A DNA stretch of 64,000 nucleotides. Source: Molanna angustata. Lineage: Eukaryota; Arthropoda; Insecta; Trichoptera; Molannidae. The position numbers and the translations under genes were made by a program. Under the pieces are notes generated by a model that was not told the DNA's origin, did no database searches, and was given only the letters and a program-made list of their open reading frames with translations. The DNA lies in the NCBI GenBank assembly GCA_963576475.1, contig OY754977.1, positions 17,246,033 to 17,310,032 of the forward strand, given 5' to 3'. The first letter of the stretch is position 1; each line of letters begins with the position of its first letter. Of the stretch, positions 9,736-22,384 are shown one piece after another.

Positions 9736-10425
9736 TTAAGAGGGTGACTGCTGCCAACGTACCTATTTTTACAATTTGGATTTGCATCATTATTACAAAA
9801 CGAATCATTTTGAAAAAAATGACCTTGTTAGTTTGGATATTAATAAAGAAAAATATACCTCAACTTTTTAATTATGTTCTGTATATATTCTTGTAGGAAA
9901 ATAGTAAGCATACTCCGATTATTGACATTTATCTTAAATTTCTAAAAAACTATAAGGTATAGAGCATTATATTTTTTTATAAATTAAAGAAGATCAAAAT
10001 ATCTGGGTAAATACGATGTAACGTTGTATTAATGCATCAGGTTAAGTTAATAAACCAAAAAAACTTTTATTTCGCAATGGCGCTGAATGAAAAATAAATG
10101 TTTTATAGGTTTATTTACTAAACCTGAAGCATTAATGCAAGGTCACATAATATTTTTCTAGATATTTGTGTCTTTTTTAATTAAAAAAAAATATGTTGAA
10201 CTACGCCTTATATTTTATTAAAAATATAAGATAAACGTTGAAAATCGGGGTATACCATTATTTTTCTACAAGAATTTATACAGAACATTATCAAAAAGTA
10301 AAGATATAGTTTTCTTTATTAATACCCAAACTATCCAAATTATTTTTTTCAAAACGATTTGATAAGAAATAATGATGGTATATCAAATTGAAAAATAGGT
10401 ACGTTGGCAGCAGTCCCCCCCTTAA
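9736..10425. mobile_element. Giant foldback element, 682 bp, TTAA duplication
   Basis: TTAA at 9736-9739 and 10422-10425 flanks an element whose left arm (from GAGGGTGACTGCTGCC, then CAACGTACCTATTTTT) is matched by the reverse complement at the right (ends GGCAGCAGTCCCCCCC). The outer arms are about 165 bp. An inner pair (ATGCATCAGGTTAAGTTAAT with its counterpart at 10108-10140) continues the symmetry almost to the centre. There is no transposase. TTAA duplication is typical of piggyBac-type mobilisation, but the tips here begin with G-rich sequence and not CCC. Confidence 0.75.
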
Positions 10426-11037
10426 GAAACAAAGTATATGAAATATGTTAAACAAAATTTCGAAAGTAAAGAAAACAATAAGTAATCTTCAAAAGATCTC
10501 TGTTATTAATATAATCATCAAGAACAAAAGCTCGTTCCTACGAAATAATTTAATGACTACGAATTATAAACTCTCTGTTTATATTATTTGTTCTTCTTAA
10601 TTTAAATTTCATGTAATATTTCGAAATCGACCTTGTGTATTAAGAAGTCGATCAAAATCAGAAACGTCTGAAATATCAGTAAAAGTCTAAAGTAAATTAA
10701 TTGTAAAACATTTGATATTATACAAACCACAATAAATTAACTGCCAAGTTAAAGAATCAACTACCTTAAATTAATAATAATAATAATAATAACGTGGTGG
10801 AGTTATAAGATAGGCAATTTCTACCAGTCAACCACACTAATTTAATTTTGTCGAAAAACAAATATTCGTCTATTTTTTGTCCAAAATAACATCAAAAACA
10901 TTTGCCTATATTTCTCAACGGAACAAATATTATATATGCCAACCATTATGCTCCAATATGCTCATAGAAAAATAAACCTTTTGCGTTCCTAATAAACTAA
11001 CAAATTAGTAGAAATCTGCAGCGATATTTATTAAAGC
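10426..11037. other. Gene-free stretch with a short (TAA)n
   Basis: Seven TAA units lie at 10772-10792. Nothing else was recognised. Confidence 0.6.
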
Positions 11038-11340
11038 CATCATCATCATAAGCTCGACAGCCCTGGGTGGGCCTTGGCTGAATCCAGGAGTCTCCTCCAT
11101 TCCCCTCTATCCGTTGCCTTCGTTCTCCAGTTTCTAATATCTACTGCGGAAGCATCGGCATCGACACTGTCCATCCATCGAGTCCTTGGTCTTCCTGGAG
11201 TGTGAGGCGTTTTGTGGGGTTGTCGTCGTCTATTCGGATTATGTAATCAGCCCATCTCAAGCGCCCTATCTTGATGGAACTAATCACATCGGGCTCTCCA
11301 AATGTCTCATCTGCTGCTATGCTGCTGCAGTTTGCTTACT
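11038..11340 (-). pseudogene. LINE reverse transcriptase tail
   Basis: The minus-strand translation, with frame changes, gives RLRWADYIIRIDDDNPTKR, then RPRTRWMDSV and IRNWRTKATDRGEWRRLLDS with AKAHPGL at the end. This is the end of an RTE/R1-like polyprotein. The 3' part (PGLSSL and stop) is at the low-coordinate side near 11050. Confidence 0.8.
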
Positions 11341-14300
11341 CATCACCCAAGTTTCATAAGCATAAGCTTGATGAGTGTTTTGTACAGGAGGATCTTTGAG
11401 TTTCTCCTAACCAGTTTTTTGTTTCTCCTAACCAACTTCCCAATTATTACGTGTATTTAATAAATGTAGCAAACATCGTTTGCGTTTAATCAACTTAAAA
11501 TAGTTATATATCCAAACTAATTTTCATATGAAGTGGAATGAGTTATAAGTGGTTTTAATTCAATTAACATGAACATACATGATACCTAATTATTGTATTT
11601 TGAAGCAAATAAATTTTCAATTAGAGTGAAATGCAAAGTTTATAATACCTTACACGCTGGCGTTGGCAAAAACATTGATTAGTATATATCATGTTAATAC
11701 ATAATGTGATGACTCTATTTGATTCGATTAATTATTTGTTTTCTTATATGGTGCATATAGTCTATTATTGTTTGAGGTATTCGAGTCGTCTTCTTCATCA
11801 TTTTTCTGATTAAAATTTCTATTTCGCTATGTAAGACGATTATAAAATACAATGGGATAGTTATTTGATTTGAAAATCGCCTTCCAAGGGGAGGAATGTG
11901 ATGACTTTATAATTTTAATATGCACATATGTGTATATATATTATTATTATTAAAGTATGATAAATATAGGTATTTGATAATATTAAATTGGAATTGTACA
12001 CTTTATGGGAGTTCTTTGTTGAAGTCGGTGAAGAATATTATAATATCTACTTACTAAATTAATATGGAATATATTTTGGTGTCATTGTTGGTAGCTTTGA
12101 ACTATTCGTTAAGTTTGTTGATGCAAGTCCAAGGTACATGTGGGAATTGTATTAGTGTACCTATCTGGAATCGGAGGGGAGAGAAATTTGTCTTTAAGTA
12201 TGTTGATTAGTGGGTGGCGGGGACACTTACTGGCCGATCTTGGTGAATGACGGGGGTACGTGCGAAGCTCCTGGCGATTCATTTTTTTGTCTTTGTTTTG
12301 AATCCAGTAATACAGTATTCATTAATAATTAGCTCGTTTAAAAATAAATTAAATTAATTCTCATTTAATAATCAGTGCTTATTTGTGGAACGAGGATGAT
12401 CATAATTGGACCCTAAATCATATTTATCTTTTTTTTCTCTATATTTTTTCTTTATCTTAAAATTACAAAATTTCGGTCGATAAATATTTAAACAAAATAG
12501 TGATATTTTGGAAGGCGCTATACCACCTGAGCCTCGCAGGAGTAGATGAGTTTTTTTTCTTATTTTCAATAACAATTTATGAATAATTTTTCTTTTGGTG
12601 TAACAAGATTTGAGTACATGAAAAATCGAATATTAATTAGAAATGTAACCATTTTTAAACTATTTTGAATTTTCTTTCAAGTACAATTTGAATAAACATA
12701 ATCTTATTTTAAAACATTATAACCTATTTGAGAAATTACTATATTTTATTAATTTTATATTTGAAGTATTGTGTTTTTTATAACTGACAGAGTGAAATGA
12801 AGTAAACTTGTATAATCCTAATTCCATAAAAATTGTTTGCATGTAGAATTTAGTGATTCATAAATTATTTCTTTATTTAAATTACTAATAGCATTATAAT
12901 ACTAACAAAACTCAATAATTCCTTTCCTATAAATGCATGTTAAGTTGATAAGTTATCCTATCTCGTAGAAAATTAATAAGTATTATTTCCTGTCCTTAAT
13001 TCCAGTATTTTACTTATCGACAATAGTAAGTAAATTACTTCTTTAATCAAATATAATACTAAAAATCGGTAATACCTTTGTCCTAATTACCTAAAAAGCC
13101 GTGTAGTCTACGGTTACTATTCTTCGATTTCCAGTTTTCTATGTGGTTGATCGTTAGAGACTCTCGCTAGACTTGAGGTCCCAGAGGATACCTTAAACTG
13201 TCTAACATCTAGATTTATTGACCTTAATATATAGTAATGCATGGTGTTACAGGTAGTCTAATTAATCGTAGTTTAGTGCACTCAGACCTGAGAGTAGCTA
13301 AAATTGGTTGCTCAGGATGAGTTTTTGGCGATGTATTCGGGGCCAGAGACTGCATGAAGCATGAAAAATTAGCATGATCTTCTTGAAAATCTGAATTTCC
13401 CTAACCTTAAAATGTCAGATGAAGTATGAAAATCGAGTGAAAAACACAAAACTTTATTAGCCCATTTTGTAGAAGCCTTAAAATGTCACTTAGACATCGC
13501 TAATGGAAATCAAAGTATCACCTTATGTGTCTTGAAATAACCATTTTATCTAAAGTAATCAAAATATTCATGTTTCAATCTGTTACTGTAGAAGGAAAAT
13601 TCGTGTCCTGAAAACTAACATTATAAAGATATATTGGACATCTAACAAAATTTGATATAAAACTATTTACGTCACACTAATGGAAAGATCGTCGATTGCA
13701 TATAAATATTGCCTTTTGTTATATAATGTATTTTGGTATTGTTTTGATATGTTTTCATTACAGCAGGATATACGAAAAGGTAAGAAAACTGTAGTTCGTT
13801 ATTTACTAACCTCCATGAGTGTGAAAAAGCGTTAATAAGCATATATCGTGTTTTCTATTGAATTTTATTTATGTTTTTTTTATGAGAATCATATGAATTT
13901 GTTTTATGATAATTTTTCGTCATCCTATTTATTCTGTAGGTATATTAATATACTTATATCGATCAAATTGAGTAACAATTAAGTTACATAATTTGGGTTG
14001 AGAATCGAAGTTTTATCATTACATTATACGAATTTAATAATTCTGTAGTTATAACTTTGTATATAAAGATTAATTATCTTTCAACAGTCGTAGAGTCTAT
14101 TAATCTATTAATTATTAATATAATATATATAAATTTTATTATAAATATTCGTCTGTTTATAACTCGTAAATAAAACACAACGTAAAGGGTCCTTTTTAAC
14201 GTGAATAATGATAGTAATCACTAGACGATCATTGGCCAAAATCCGTTGAAAAACATATAAAATTAGCGAAATAAGATAGAAGAATACGATGTTCTTTCAT

Positions 14301-15039
14301 GATAGAATCATTCAATAAAGAATATTCAAATAGATGTAATAAATTCTAGATTTACCTTACAGGTAGAGGATAAACTAGTTAGGGAAATTAGTTATAGTAC
14401 TAGGAAATAGACGTTAGATTTTAATAGGTAGTTTAGCTAGCTAGTTTAGGAGGTTATGGATCCACAGAAAAATAGTTTAGGACGATATTTAGTTCAGGTT
14501 AGGGTGGAGCCCATCACAATAGGTACTCTAAAAATATTATATTGTACATACATCATATATATTATACAATGTTTGTTTGTTTATTGAGTTATTACTAACT
14601 ATACAGTCGTATAAATTTAGTAGAACAACAATGTTTAGTGAAATAGTATGTATATTGCTATGTTTTTTATTCTCATTTCACTCTTTCTGACCTGTTGGTC
14701 TGTTCTTATTCTGTATCAATTTCCATCTTGTAACATGGACTTCATATTTCCTTCAATTTCGTAATAGGATGTTCTAGAGGTCTGCTTTCCTGGGAGTATT
14801 GTCCCCAGTCACTTACGTATTTCTTGAATCTTCTGTTTTAGACAAGTTAACAATCTTCTTCTCTATTTTAATGTTCATATTTAAGAGGAAAACAGAATAT
14901 AATATGTATATAAATCGTTATTTTTATGAATTAAGTATATACATTAAGTCCTGTGGTTTTGTAGGAATACAAATTTATGGTATGTTATTATTTTTTTCAC
15001 AAATACTTTGGTTATATGCACTTATAATTAATACTTAAG
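11341..15039. other. Long AT-rich gene-free stretch
   Basis: I see no coding region, RNA gene or clear transposon over about 3.7 kb. The short open frames (12372-12575, 14799-15038) have no visible domain. An isolated pair of good splice sites at 13761-13781 is described as a finding. Confidence 0.55.
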
Positions 15040-15470
15040 GCCCTTGTTAACGTCTATGACTAGGGCATATTGGGATGTACACAAATATGCACACTTATTA
15101 CCTTCTTATGTTTGAAACACGAACAAATTAATTTTGTGTATCGCCAAATCTGTAATATACATTTTTTTTCTCGTGAAGAAAAACAAAAAAAGTTTTATTC
15201 AATAGCAAAACATGTGAATGAAATTTAAAAAAAATTCAATCGTTAGATTTTCATATCCTCTTTCGATTGAAGTGAAAATCTACTTCGTAGAAATTGTGTT
15301 TTTTTTTTTATTAATTTACAATAAAAAAGGGTTTTACCATAACTAATTTTACACAAAAATATTTAGGTATTCAATGTTCAAAAATCTCATGCAATATGTA
15401 AAAATAAACTGTTCATAATTTCTAAATCGCATTTTTGAAGAATCCGAGGAAAAGATTTTCAAAATGTACT
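15040..15470 (+). repeat. Dispersed AT-rich repeat (copy 2)
   Basis: It is homologous to 6640-6990 in the same orientation, with anchors GGGATGTACACAAATATGC, CTCTTTCGATTGAAGTGAAA and AAAAAAGGGTTTTACC. No coding potential. Confidence 0.65.
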
Positions 15471-15605
15471 AATTAACTTACTACAGACTTGGAAAAGGCA
15501 TTTTCAATTGGTCACGGGTACAGGCGAAGCAGTCAAAGTGTGGCTTATTTAATTTTATATCTAACTTCAAACGAAATCTATCAATTTTGTTGACATAATG
15601 AAATA

Positions 15606-16045
15606 TTTTTACTCCTCACCACCCCAAGGAATATAGTGGGGAGTTATGAATTCGCGATTTTGAAGGTTATTTTTTATTGCAGATTATCGACTAGTATCAT
15701 ACTGAGATTGTATTCTGAAAGTTTCATCACAATGTATCTGTATGTGTGTGTATGTGCTGTGCGCTATGTACAGCGTGTTTATTTTACTTTATCGATTATA
15801 ATCATAGACTAAATTACTCATTCAATTTTTTTTTCAAATTTATATCTAATACTCGCTTAAACCCCATTAGATTTTGAAGGATATCTGATCAGTACTTTTT
15901 TTTGACTGCCAAATATTTCAAAGTGTCCCCAAGCTCGGAAAACTTACAATTTGATATTTTTAATTTTAAAATTGCTAAAAAGGCACATCACTTTCATAAA
16001 ATGGCATCGAAAAATTATCAAGTTTTCGTAATAAAATATTTAAAT
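15606..16045 (+). repeat. Half copy of the palindromic TTTTACTCCTCAC family
   Basis: It starts at TTTTTACTCCTCACCACCCC and includes ATAGTGGGGAGTTATGAATT, ATTATCGACTAGTATCATAC and the TCATAAAATGGCATCGAAAA block. It is the same family as 40530-41151, which has both arms. This copy has one arm plus an interior extension. Confidence 0.7.
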
Positions 16046-17029
16046 CAATAAGTAAACAAACTGATTTCATGAAAATGCTGAAAATTTTCCCTACAAAATT
16101 TGAATACTTTGTGGATGAAATTGGTAGAGAGGAGTATAGCGTTTGCTACAATCCTTTTTTTAATTTCCTTCGCATGTCTGACCGTACTGGAATTTTGCGA
16201 TCGATTTTTAACTAACTTCCCGACCAGTTTGAGCTCTGAAACTTTTTGTGTATTCCCGATGACAAAGCTTGTTGAAAATATTTCCAATTTGATTAATTTG
16301 ATATTTTGATAAAATAGCACAATTTTGTATTTTTGAACATGAATTGTGACTGCTATACATATTGTATAATATCAGGCGTTATTCATATCGTTAGTAGATC
16401 GATTTCATTTTTCTTCAATTTCACTTTTTCTTCATCTCAACGTAAAGAAAACTTTGAAAACGGAGTTCTAATTTTTTTATTTACATGCTTGTATTTATGA
16501 TATCAAAAAATATTTTGATAAAACTGAACAATTTCATATTTCACACAAAGTAAACAATACGACTAATTCAGTAACTTTTTGAACTAAAATAGGAACGTTC
16601 TTAAATTTTAGAATTAAGGTCATTTGAACTTAATTTCGTATTCTGTTACTGACGTTGTTCTTCAAACTAAAATCATAAGAAATAGTGCACCATAGATAAT
16701 AATTTGAACTCAAATTGTCTATGGCACAGACAACGCATGCGTACTGTGCGCTATTCGGCCATATTTATCTATGTTATGTCACAGTGATGTCGCCTAACCT
16801 AACATTTCAATTGATATGCACTGATATTCTTAGGTTTTTATTTTCAACATAACGCAAAACGTGTAAATTATCCATTTTCATTTTTTTTACTACACAACTT
16901 ATGTTTTAAGAATCAGTACTTTTCACCCTTACTTTCCCCCTTTCTCCATACTTCTAACGAAATCATAAGATACATTGTATTTAAAAATATTTCTATAATT
17001 TTAGGTTGACTCTTGAGTAAATTGTTTCG
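16046..17029. other. Gene-free stretch; inverted-repeat flank
   Basis: The block 16560-16690 (GAACTAAAATAGGAACGTTC and following) resembles, in inverted orientation, the block 19110-19175 (GGAACCTATTTTAGTCGAAA). The two may be the ends of an older element that now encloses the piggyBac remnant. The two opposing short frames at 16045-16320 are not genes. Confidence 0.4.
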
Positions 17030-18050
17030 AAATTAGGGAAAGACTGTAGTGATGATGATCATTGCTCGCAATATGTTACTCAGGTATTTGTGACACCACC
17101 GGAGAAAGATGGCAATGAAACAGAAGAAGATTCTGACAAGTCAGATGATGAACATGAAGGTCATTTGAATCACTTAGGAAGAAAGTTCCTTACCAGCTCT
17201 TGCAACGTGCAGTCAAAGGGAATTGAAGACAATGAAGATGTTCGGTCCGAAGCTGCATCAATACCACCACCTCCTAAACATCGCCGATTGGAGCAACAAT
17301 CATGGAAGAAATCAGATTTGGATTATAATTAGGTTACTGAATGTAATCCTATATCAACTTCCGATCAAGCAAAGCTTTTTGAAACTACAATTGATTTTTT
17401 TTCTCTATTTTTTAATGATGAAATGATAGATTTGATTATAAATCAGGCAAACCTATATAGTATAAATCAAAAGAATATGAATCTGCAGATGAACAGAGAA
17501 GAGTTATATGTTGTAATCGGTGGATTACGGTTGTCTGGTTACAGCAAGTATCCAATCAAAAGAATTGTCCGAAGAAGACGACGCCCCCCACGATTCATTT
17601 CACTAAACCAACCAACCGTTATATCCAATTATAATAGATACATGGTGGAGGAGTGGATAAAATCGACCAGTTGGTTGCTGCATGCCGAACAAGGATAAGA
17701 CAAAGAAAGTGGTGGTGGCCAATATAAGTGTATTTTTTGGACGTAGCAGTCGTCAATGGGTGCTTGTTGGCGAAAAAATTGAATAACACCAATTCTACAG
17801 AAGCTTTTCTTAGATTCCGACGCTACATAACCACTGCACTCCTGAAAAAATATGGAGTTGCCTCTTTCAGGGGGTGTATGCCTTCAACCGCATTATCTGC
17901 AGTGCGTTATGATGAAACAAATCACTGGATAGTTGAAATTCCAAAGCAACGAAGGTGTGCATTATAATCTTGTTCAGAAAAATCATTTTTTACTTGTGAA
18001 AAATGCAACATTGGACTTCAAAAAAAATATCACACAGAAAAATAAATTTC
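17030..18050 (+). pseudogene. Broken, internally deleted piggyBac-like transposase
   Basis: Plus-strand pieces follow the order of a piggyBac-family transposase: an acidic N-terminus (TPPEKDGNETEEDSDKSDDE), PPPPKHRRLEQQSWKKSDLD, NREELYVVIGGLRLSGYSKY, then directly PPRFISLNQPTVISNYNRYM, GVDKIDQLVAACRTRIRQRK with WWWP, FLDVAVVNGCLL, and a C-terminal cysteine cluster (CSEKSFFTCEKCNIGL). The central catalytic region with the first conserved aspartates is deleted between about 17560 and 17580. Frameshifts lie near 17335 and 17645, and stops near 17698 and 17965. The copy cannot make an active enzyme. Role if intact: cut-and-paste at TTAA. Confidence 0.85.
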
Positions 18051-18214
18051 TTGTACTGTTACTTTTTTTTTTTAGTATATATATGTATATAAATTTTATT
18101 ATTTTTAACATAAAGGTATATAAATGTATATATTTATGTCAATACATACTAATGTGAAACAAAAAAAAATATTTTATTCCATGTTCCTTGACTCGTTTGA
18201 ATACATGTATTCAA

Positions 18215-18913
18215 TACTCAGATATACCATTTGTGCATGGTGTCCAGAAAAAAGGACGCTCTGTATAAAAAAAACTATTTTTCCAAAAAAAAATTTTTTA
18301 ATTTTTTTTAATAATTTAGATCATTTTTGACATAACTTTGCAAAATTACCAGAAAAAAACTACGAATAAACTTTATGCACTAATGGGTTAAAATAAAATA
18401 AAAATGATTACCTTGCTGAAATAAAATTATGTCATAATGTATGTAGGTAGTACATCTAACATCAGTTTGGAAATGCTGGATACACTTTATGTCACGTAGT
18501 ATGAAACATGCAGATATGCATAGTGTCCTTTTTAAAGGACAGGAAAATAAAATGTCTCCAAACAAACACATTTTAACTTATATGAGTAAAAAAACATATT
18601 TGATTACATGTCTTGAAGTTTATAGATTATTTTTATAAAGTTTAAACCGCATTATTATGAAATAATATTAATAAAATCAAATAAATACTCACCCAGGTCG
18701 TACAGCACTAACACACTTCGCCGCCATTTTGACTTTAACTATTTATACATATCTAATTACGCATTTTTTCCAAACTTATTATATCATAATTGTTTTGGTA
18801 ATTAATAAGGAATACATTGCAAAAATTTATTTTTTGTAAACAATATGTATCATGGTAGCAATTTTCAAAATAGGTGCGTCCTTTATTCAGGACACTATGC
18901 ACTAATGGGTTAA
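18215..18913 (+). mobile_element. piggyBac-type right ends and MITE-like sequence
   Basis: TATGCACTAATGGGTTAA occurs at about 18374-18391 and again at about 18896-18913. GGG-TTAA is the expected right tip of a piggyBac element. GTGCATGGTGTCC with AGGACG (about 18235-18261), GCATAGTGTCC (about 18519) and GCGTCC with GGACACTATGC (about 18875) look like further sub-terminal repeats of the same family. The first end may close the broken transposase copy and the second a nested non-autonomous copy. No matching left CCC end was found. Confidence 0.55.
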
Positions 18914-19179
18914 ACTTAACTAAAATATCCCGAACTAGTACGCTTCCAATAAGGTGTGAACTAAAATTAGGAACGTTTTGACAGTTAATTCGACTAAAAT
19001 GTGGTTATAGAATAGGGAATTGAACCAATTCGTGACTTACATGAAATAAGAACGTTTCTATATAGGAAAGTTCATATTTCAGCGTTATAGAATATCAACT
19101 TGGACTGAGTGTAATAAGTAGGAACCTATTTTAGTCGAAACGTTCTTAAAAAGTTATAGAATCGGACGTAATATAATAC

Positions 19180-20040
19180 TTATTTAGAAATTAAGGAGTA
19201 TTTTTAAGAATACTTTTTTTATGAATTTCTTTTGATAGTAACATTTCAACGCGAAGAAAACTTTGAAAAGGGTGTTTTTCTATTTAAAGTTTCACTATAT
19301 TCAAATAACATCGAACAAAACTTTGGATACCTATTTAGCTAATTGAAAATAATCAACGAAAACCTAATCGTTTTTTTAATTGAAAATATTATTTCATATT
19401 TCCAACGTTTAGAGAAAAATAACATTAATTTTTCCTTGCACGCTCTGAAATAAAAAAAGCAGGAAAATAATAAACACAATATAATTATTTATAACATTAA
19501 TTGACCGTTGCGATGTAAAATTGTACTCCATTAACTAAATTGATTTTTTTTTATACGCATTACCACGTTATAAAATCGGACATTATACTATTCGATTGAT
19601 TTCAATTAAGATGCTTTTAAACTTAAAAGCTTTTTTTCTATTGCGTTTCATTGTAAAATGAAACCTTGCGTCAGACTCTATAAAACGTTTGTTAAATATG
19701 TCAATCAAAATACTACTTTGGCCTACATACTTAAATTTCAATCGTATATTAAACGCAATATAATGTCTGCCTTTAATTTATTTTTGTGAGAAAATTTACA
19801 ACGCCAAGAACGAAATCTATTTATTTAAAACTTTTTGAACACATACGCACAATGGCGGACTTTTTCCCAAATGGCAATATCTTCCAACCAACCATATTCA
19901 TTTTGTGAACAATGTTGTATTTATGATACGTACCAACAATTTATATGAATAAAACATATACTGAAAATATAGATTCATATAAAACAAAAACAATAAAGAA
20001 ACGGAGGGTACAGGAGATGGGGGAACAAGGACAGTATAAG
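19180..20040. other. AT-rich gene-free stretch
   Basis: No supported feature was seen. Confidence 0.5.
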
Positions 20041-20049
20041 GAGACAAAT

Positions 20050-20335
20050 TCAAGTGTTATGTGTAAGGAAATGATTCCTTAGATTTTTTTTGAAAGTGGG
20101 AAGTGTTAATGAAACTCCAAGTAGCGATGGGATGTGGTTCCAAATACGAGCTGATTGTAAGGAGAAAGATGTGGTGAAAAAGGAAGTATTGTGTACTGGG
20201 ATACTGAGCGTTCTTTCAGTATTTGAACGAAGAGGCAACCCGTGTTCTAAGAGGAAGTGAAATTAATTTTTTAGATAAACTGGATCGTTGGGGTTGTTTA
20301 AGACCTTGTATAGAAGTGTGAGGGTATGTAAAGTA
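20050..20335 (-). pseudogene. LINE (Jockey/CR1-type) reverse transcriptase C-terminus
   Basis: The minus-strand translation gives HTLTLLYKVLNNPNDPVYL, then a frame change, then LPLRSNTERTLSIPVHN and SARIWNHIPSLLGVSLT with a final FKKNLRNHF before the stop at 20050. The sequence R....IP.H.T......S...ARLWN.LPS....... FK..L...FL is the usual C-terminal end of Jockey/CR1-group polyproteins. The catalytic domain is absent because of 5' truncation. Confidence 0.8.
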
Positions 20336-20869
20336 GGTTCCTACGCTGCCTGATTGGCAACCACCTTAAAAAGTATACAATATGTTTTTAATCCAATATC
20401 CAACATAAAGTAATAGTAATAGAGCAATAACCAGCTACTTCCAGACCTACGTCATTGTATAAAGGCTGATTTTTTCTGTGTAAGGATACTACAACAGGTT
20501 ACAACGATTGTATACTACGATATGCCTTCAAAGAGTGGAAAATTGCTATTTTAACACGTCGGATATTGTATAAACCGTGCTCTTTTTTACACTCGCTACG
20601 GAAGACTTGAAAATAACGTCGTACATTGAAATTTATTAGGTGTTAATTTTTACTGGCAATGGTTTTTAACATACACTTTGTGTTCACAGTCATATCAGAC
20701 GGACTTGGTCAACTTTGAACGATTGAAGGGAAGACGTGACTTCTAAAGGTCTTTCTTAGAAAATATTTTGAATAATCTCGCTATAATATAACTGACATAT
20801 TTATGTTTTCTATATATAAATAAAGATACATTCATAATTTGAAGTAGAACATTTTGTGTTTTTTGTGTG

Positions 20870-21345
20870 TCTTTGTGTCCGTCCTCCCTTATAACTTTTG
20901 ATCCTCTCAATTCACAGAGCCCAAAATTTCAGAATATATAGATAATTACTGGCCTGCAAAACTTTTATACTCAGGATTTTAAATTTTTATTTCAGTCAGA
21001 GGTTATCAAATTTTAAATTTTCTTTATTTTTCCATATATCTCAAAAACCATATAAGCTAGAACCCTGAAAATTGTTAGAAATATAGACGAACATAAAATC
21101 TTAAATTATTTTTATTCAAAAAATTCCAAACACCCCAACTAGGTAATTTAATTTGCTATAAAAAATATGAACATTGTAGTAGTATCTACATCTCGAAATT
21201 TTTTAACAATTTTGATAATAATTGAATTTAGTGACGACATCGTTTCATATAATTTGTAAGGCAGTAAACACTACACAACATCTCACTCAATAGTTTGATA
21301 CCTTCTTAATCTACAAACATACATCATGCTGTTTTCATATTCTGG
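20870..21345 (+). mobile_element. Helitron-like element fragment (copy in opposite orientation)
   Basis: It is the reverse complement of the 27650-28100 block. Shared anchors include TTTCCATATATCTCAAAAAC, CCAAACACCCCAACTAG, AATTGAATTTAGTGACGACA, TCGTTTCATATAATTTG and AAGGCAGTAAACACTACACA. The terminal CTAG end is not preserved here, so the copy is partial. Confidence 0.65.
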
Positions 21346-21604
21346 GTAGAAAACAGAGTGATCTCCGTACTATCCAATAACGTTCACATATTATCCAAAA
21401 GAAAATAAATAAATAAATTATGGCTTCTTATTAAGTTCCTTATCAATCCATTTTTTTATGTTTTAAGTTCAATGTTTTTTAATCATGAAAATATGTTCGT
21501 TAGCAAATAAGCTGAAAACACCATCGCCACCTATAAAGTGAGGAAGTAGCTTTTTTTTATCTCCGTATATTGAGAAATTGATTTGTAGACATTGAAATAC
21601 ATTA

Positions 21605-22330
21605 AGTGTGATATTTTATGACAACAATGCAAAGTTCTTCTCTATTGAGATTTAAAAATATATCATTATATATCATTGACTCCCGACAGGGAAAAATATC
21701 CAGCATTTGTGTATCCAACATTTCGTCCTTTTCCTCATGACTGAGGATAGCGGCTGCAGTCCGTCGCCACATGTATGGCCCGCCTCCATACCTATCTGTT
21801 TTAGACTGAACGCAGAGCACCAGTCACCGAAGACCCCATCGTGGACAAAACCAAATCGCTCCATCTGGTCGATGAGATCTCCGTCCCTCCACGCTGCCTA
21901 TCACAACAAGCTTCTCGAGGCAGTCCGGTTCCCTTCTGCCAATGTGTCTAAAGAATCGAAGGATACGTCTGTAACATATCGTCAGCACCGCATTTCGAAG
22001 ACATCGATCCTCTTTCGCTCTGATTTCCTCAGTATCCATGTTTCCACACCATACAGGAACATCGAGAGTCTAGCCAACGTGTTTTTTTTTGTAACGGTCC
22101 TGTCCTTCCACACTCTTGTGAGCTTTCCCAGTGCTCCTTTTGCCATGGCGATGCGTCTTTTCACTTCCACTTCACAACCACCGGTCTCACATATGTTGGA
22201 ACCCAGATATGTGAAGTCATGTACTATTTCAAGATGGTTTAGAGAGTTTATTGTGGGAAGTTTACATGTTCTATCAATCACCATCAGTTTGGTTTTGCAT
22301 TGGTGTATGCTCAGACCGAGTGAGACCTCA
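21605..22330 (-). pseudogene. RTE-type LINE reverse transcriptase fragment
   Basis: The minus-strand frames give VHDFTYLGSNICETGGCEVE, then VKRRIAMAKGALGKLTRVWK and LYGVETWILRKSERKRIDVF (22284 down to 21982). A frame change is followed by RRILRFFRHIGRREPDCLEK and VVIGSVEGRRSHRP (near 21990-21830). This is the thumb/connection end of an RTE/I-like polyprotein (YLGS.I...G....EI.RRI..A...L.....VW, LYG.ETW.L). The catalytic motifs upstream are missing. The sense-strand 224-residue open frame at 21707-22381 is its shadow. Confidence 0.85.
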
Positions 22331-22384
22331 GACTTTCCCTCTCCACACGATCAACATATACCTACAAAACTATATATGTAAATA

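Noticed and set aside
16045..16320. Opposing 91- and 69-residue genes
   Set aside because: Both strands are open over the same AT-rich DNA just after a repeat; no domain, and no splice or promoter context.
21707..22381. 224-residue plus-strand gene
   Set aside because: It is the antisense shadow of the RTE reverse transcriptase remnant on the minus strand.
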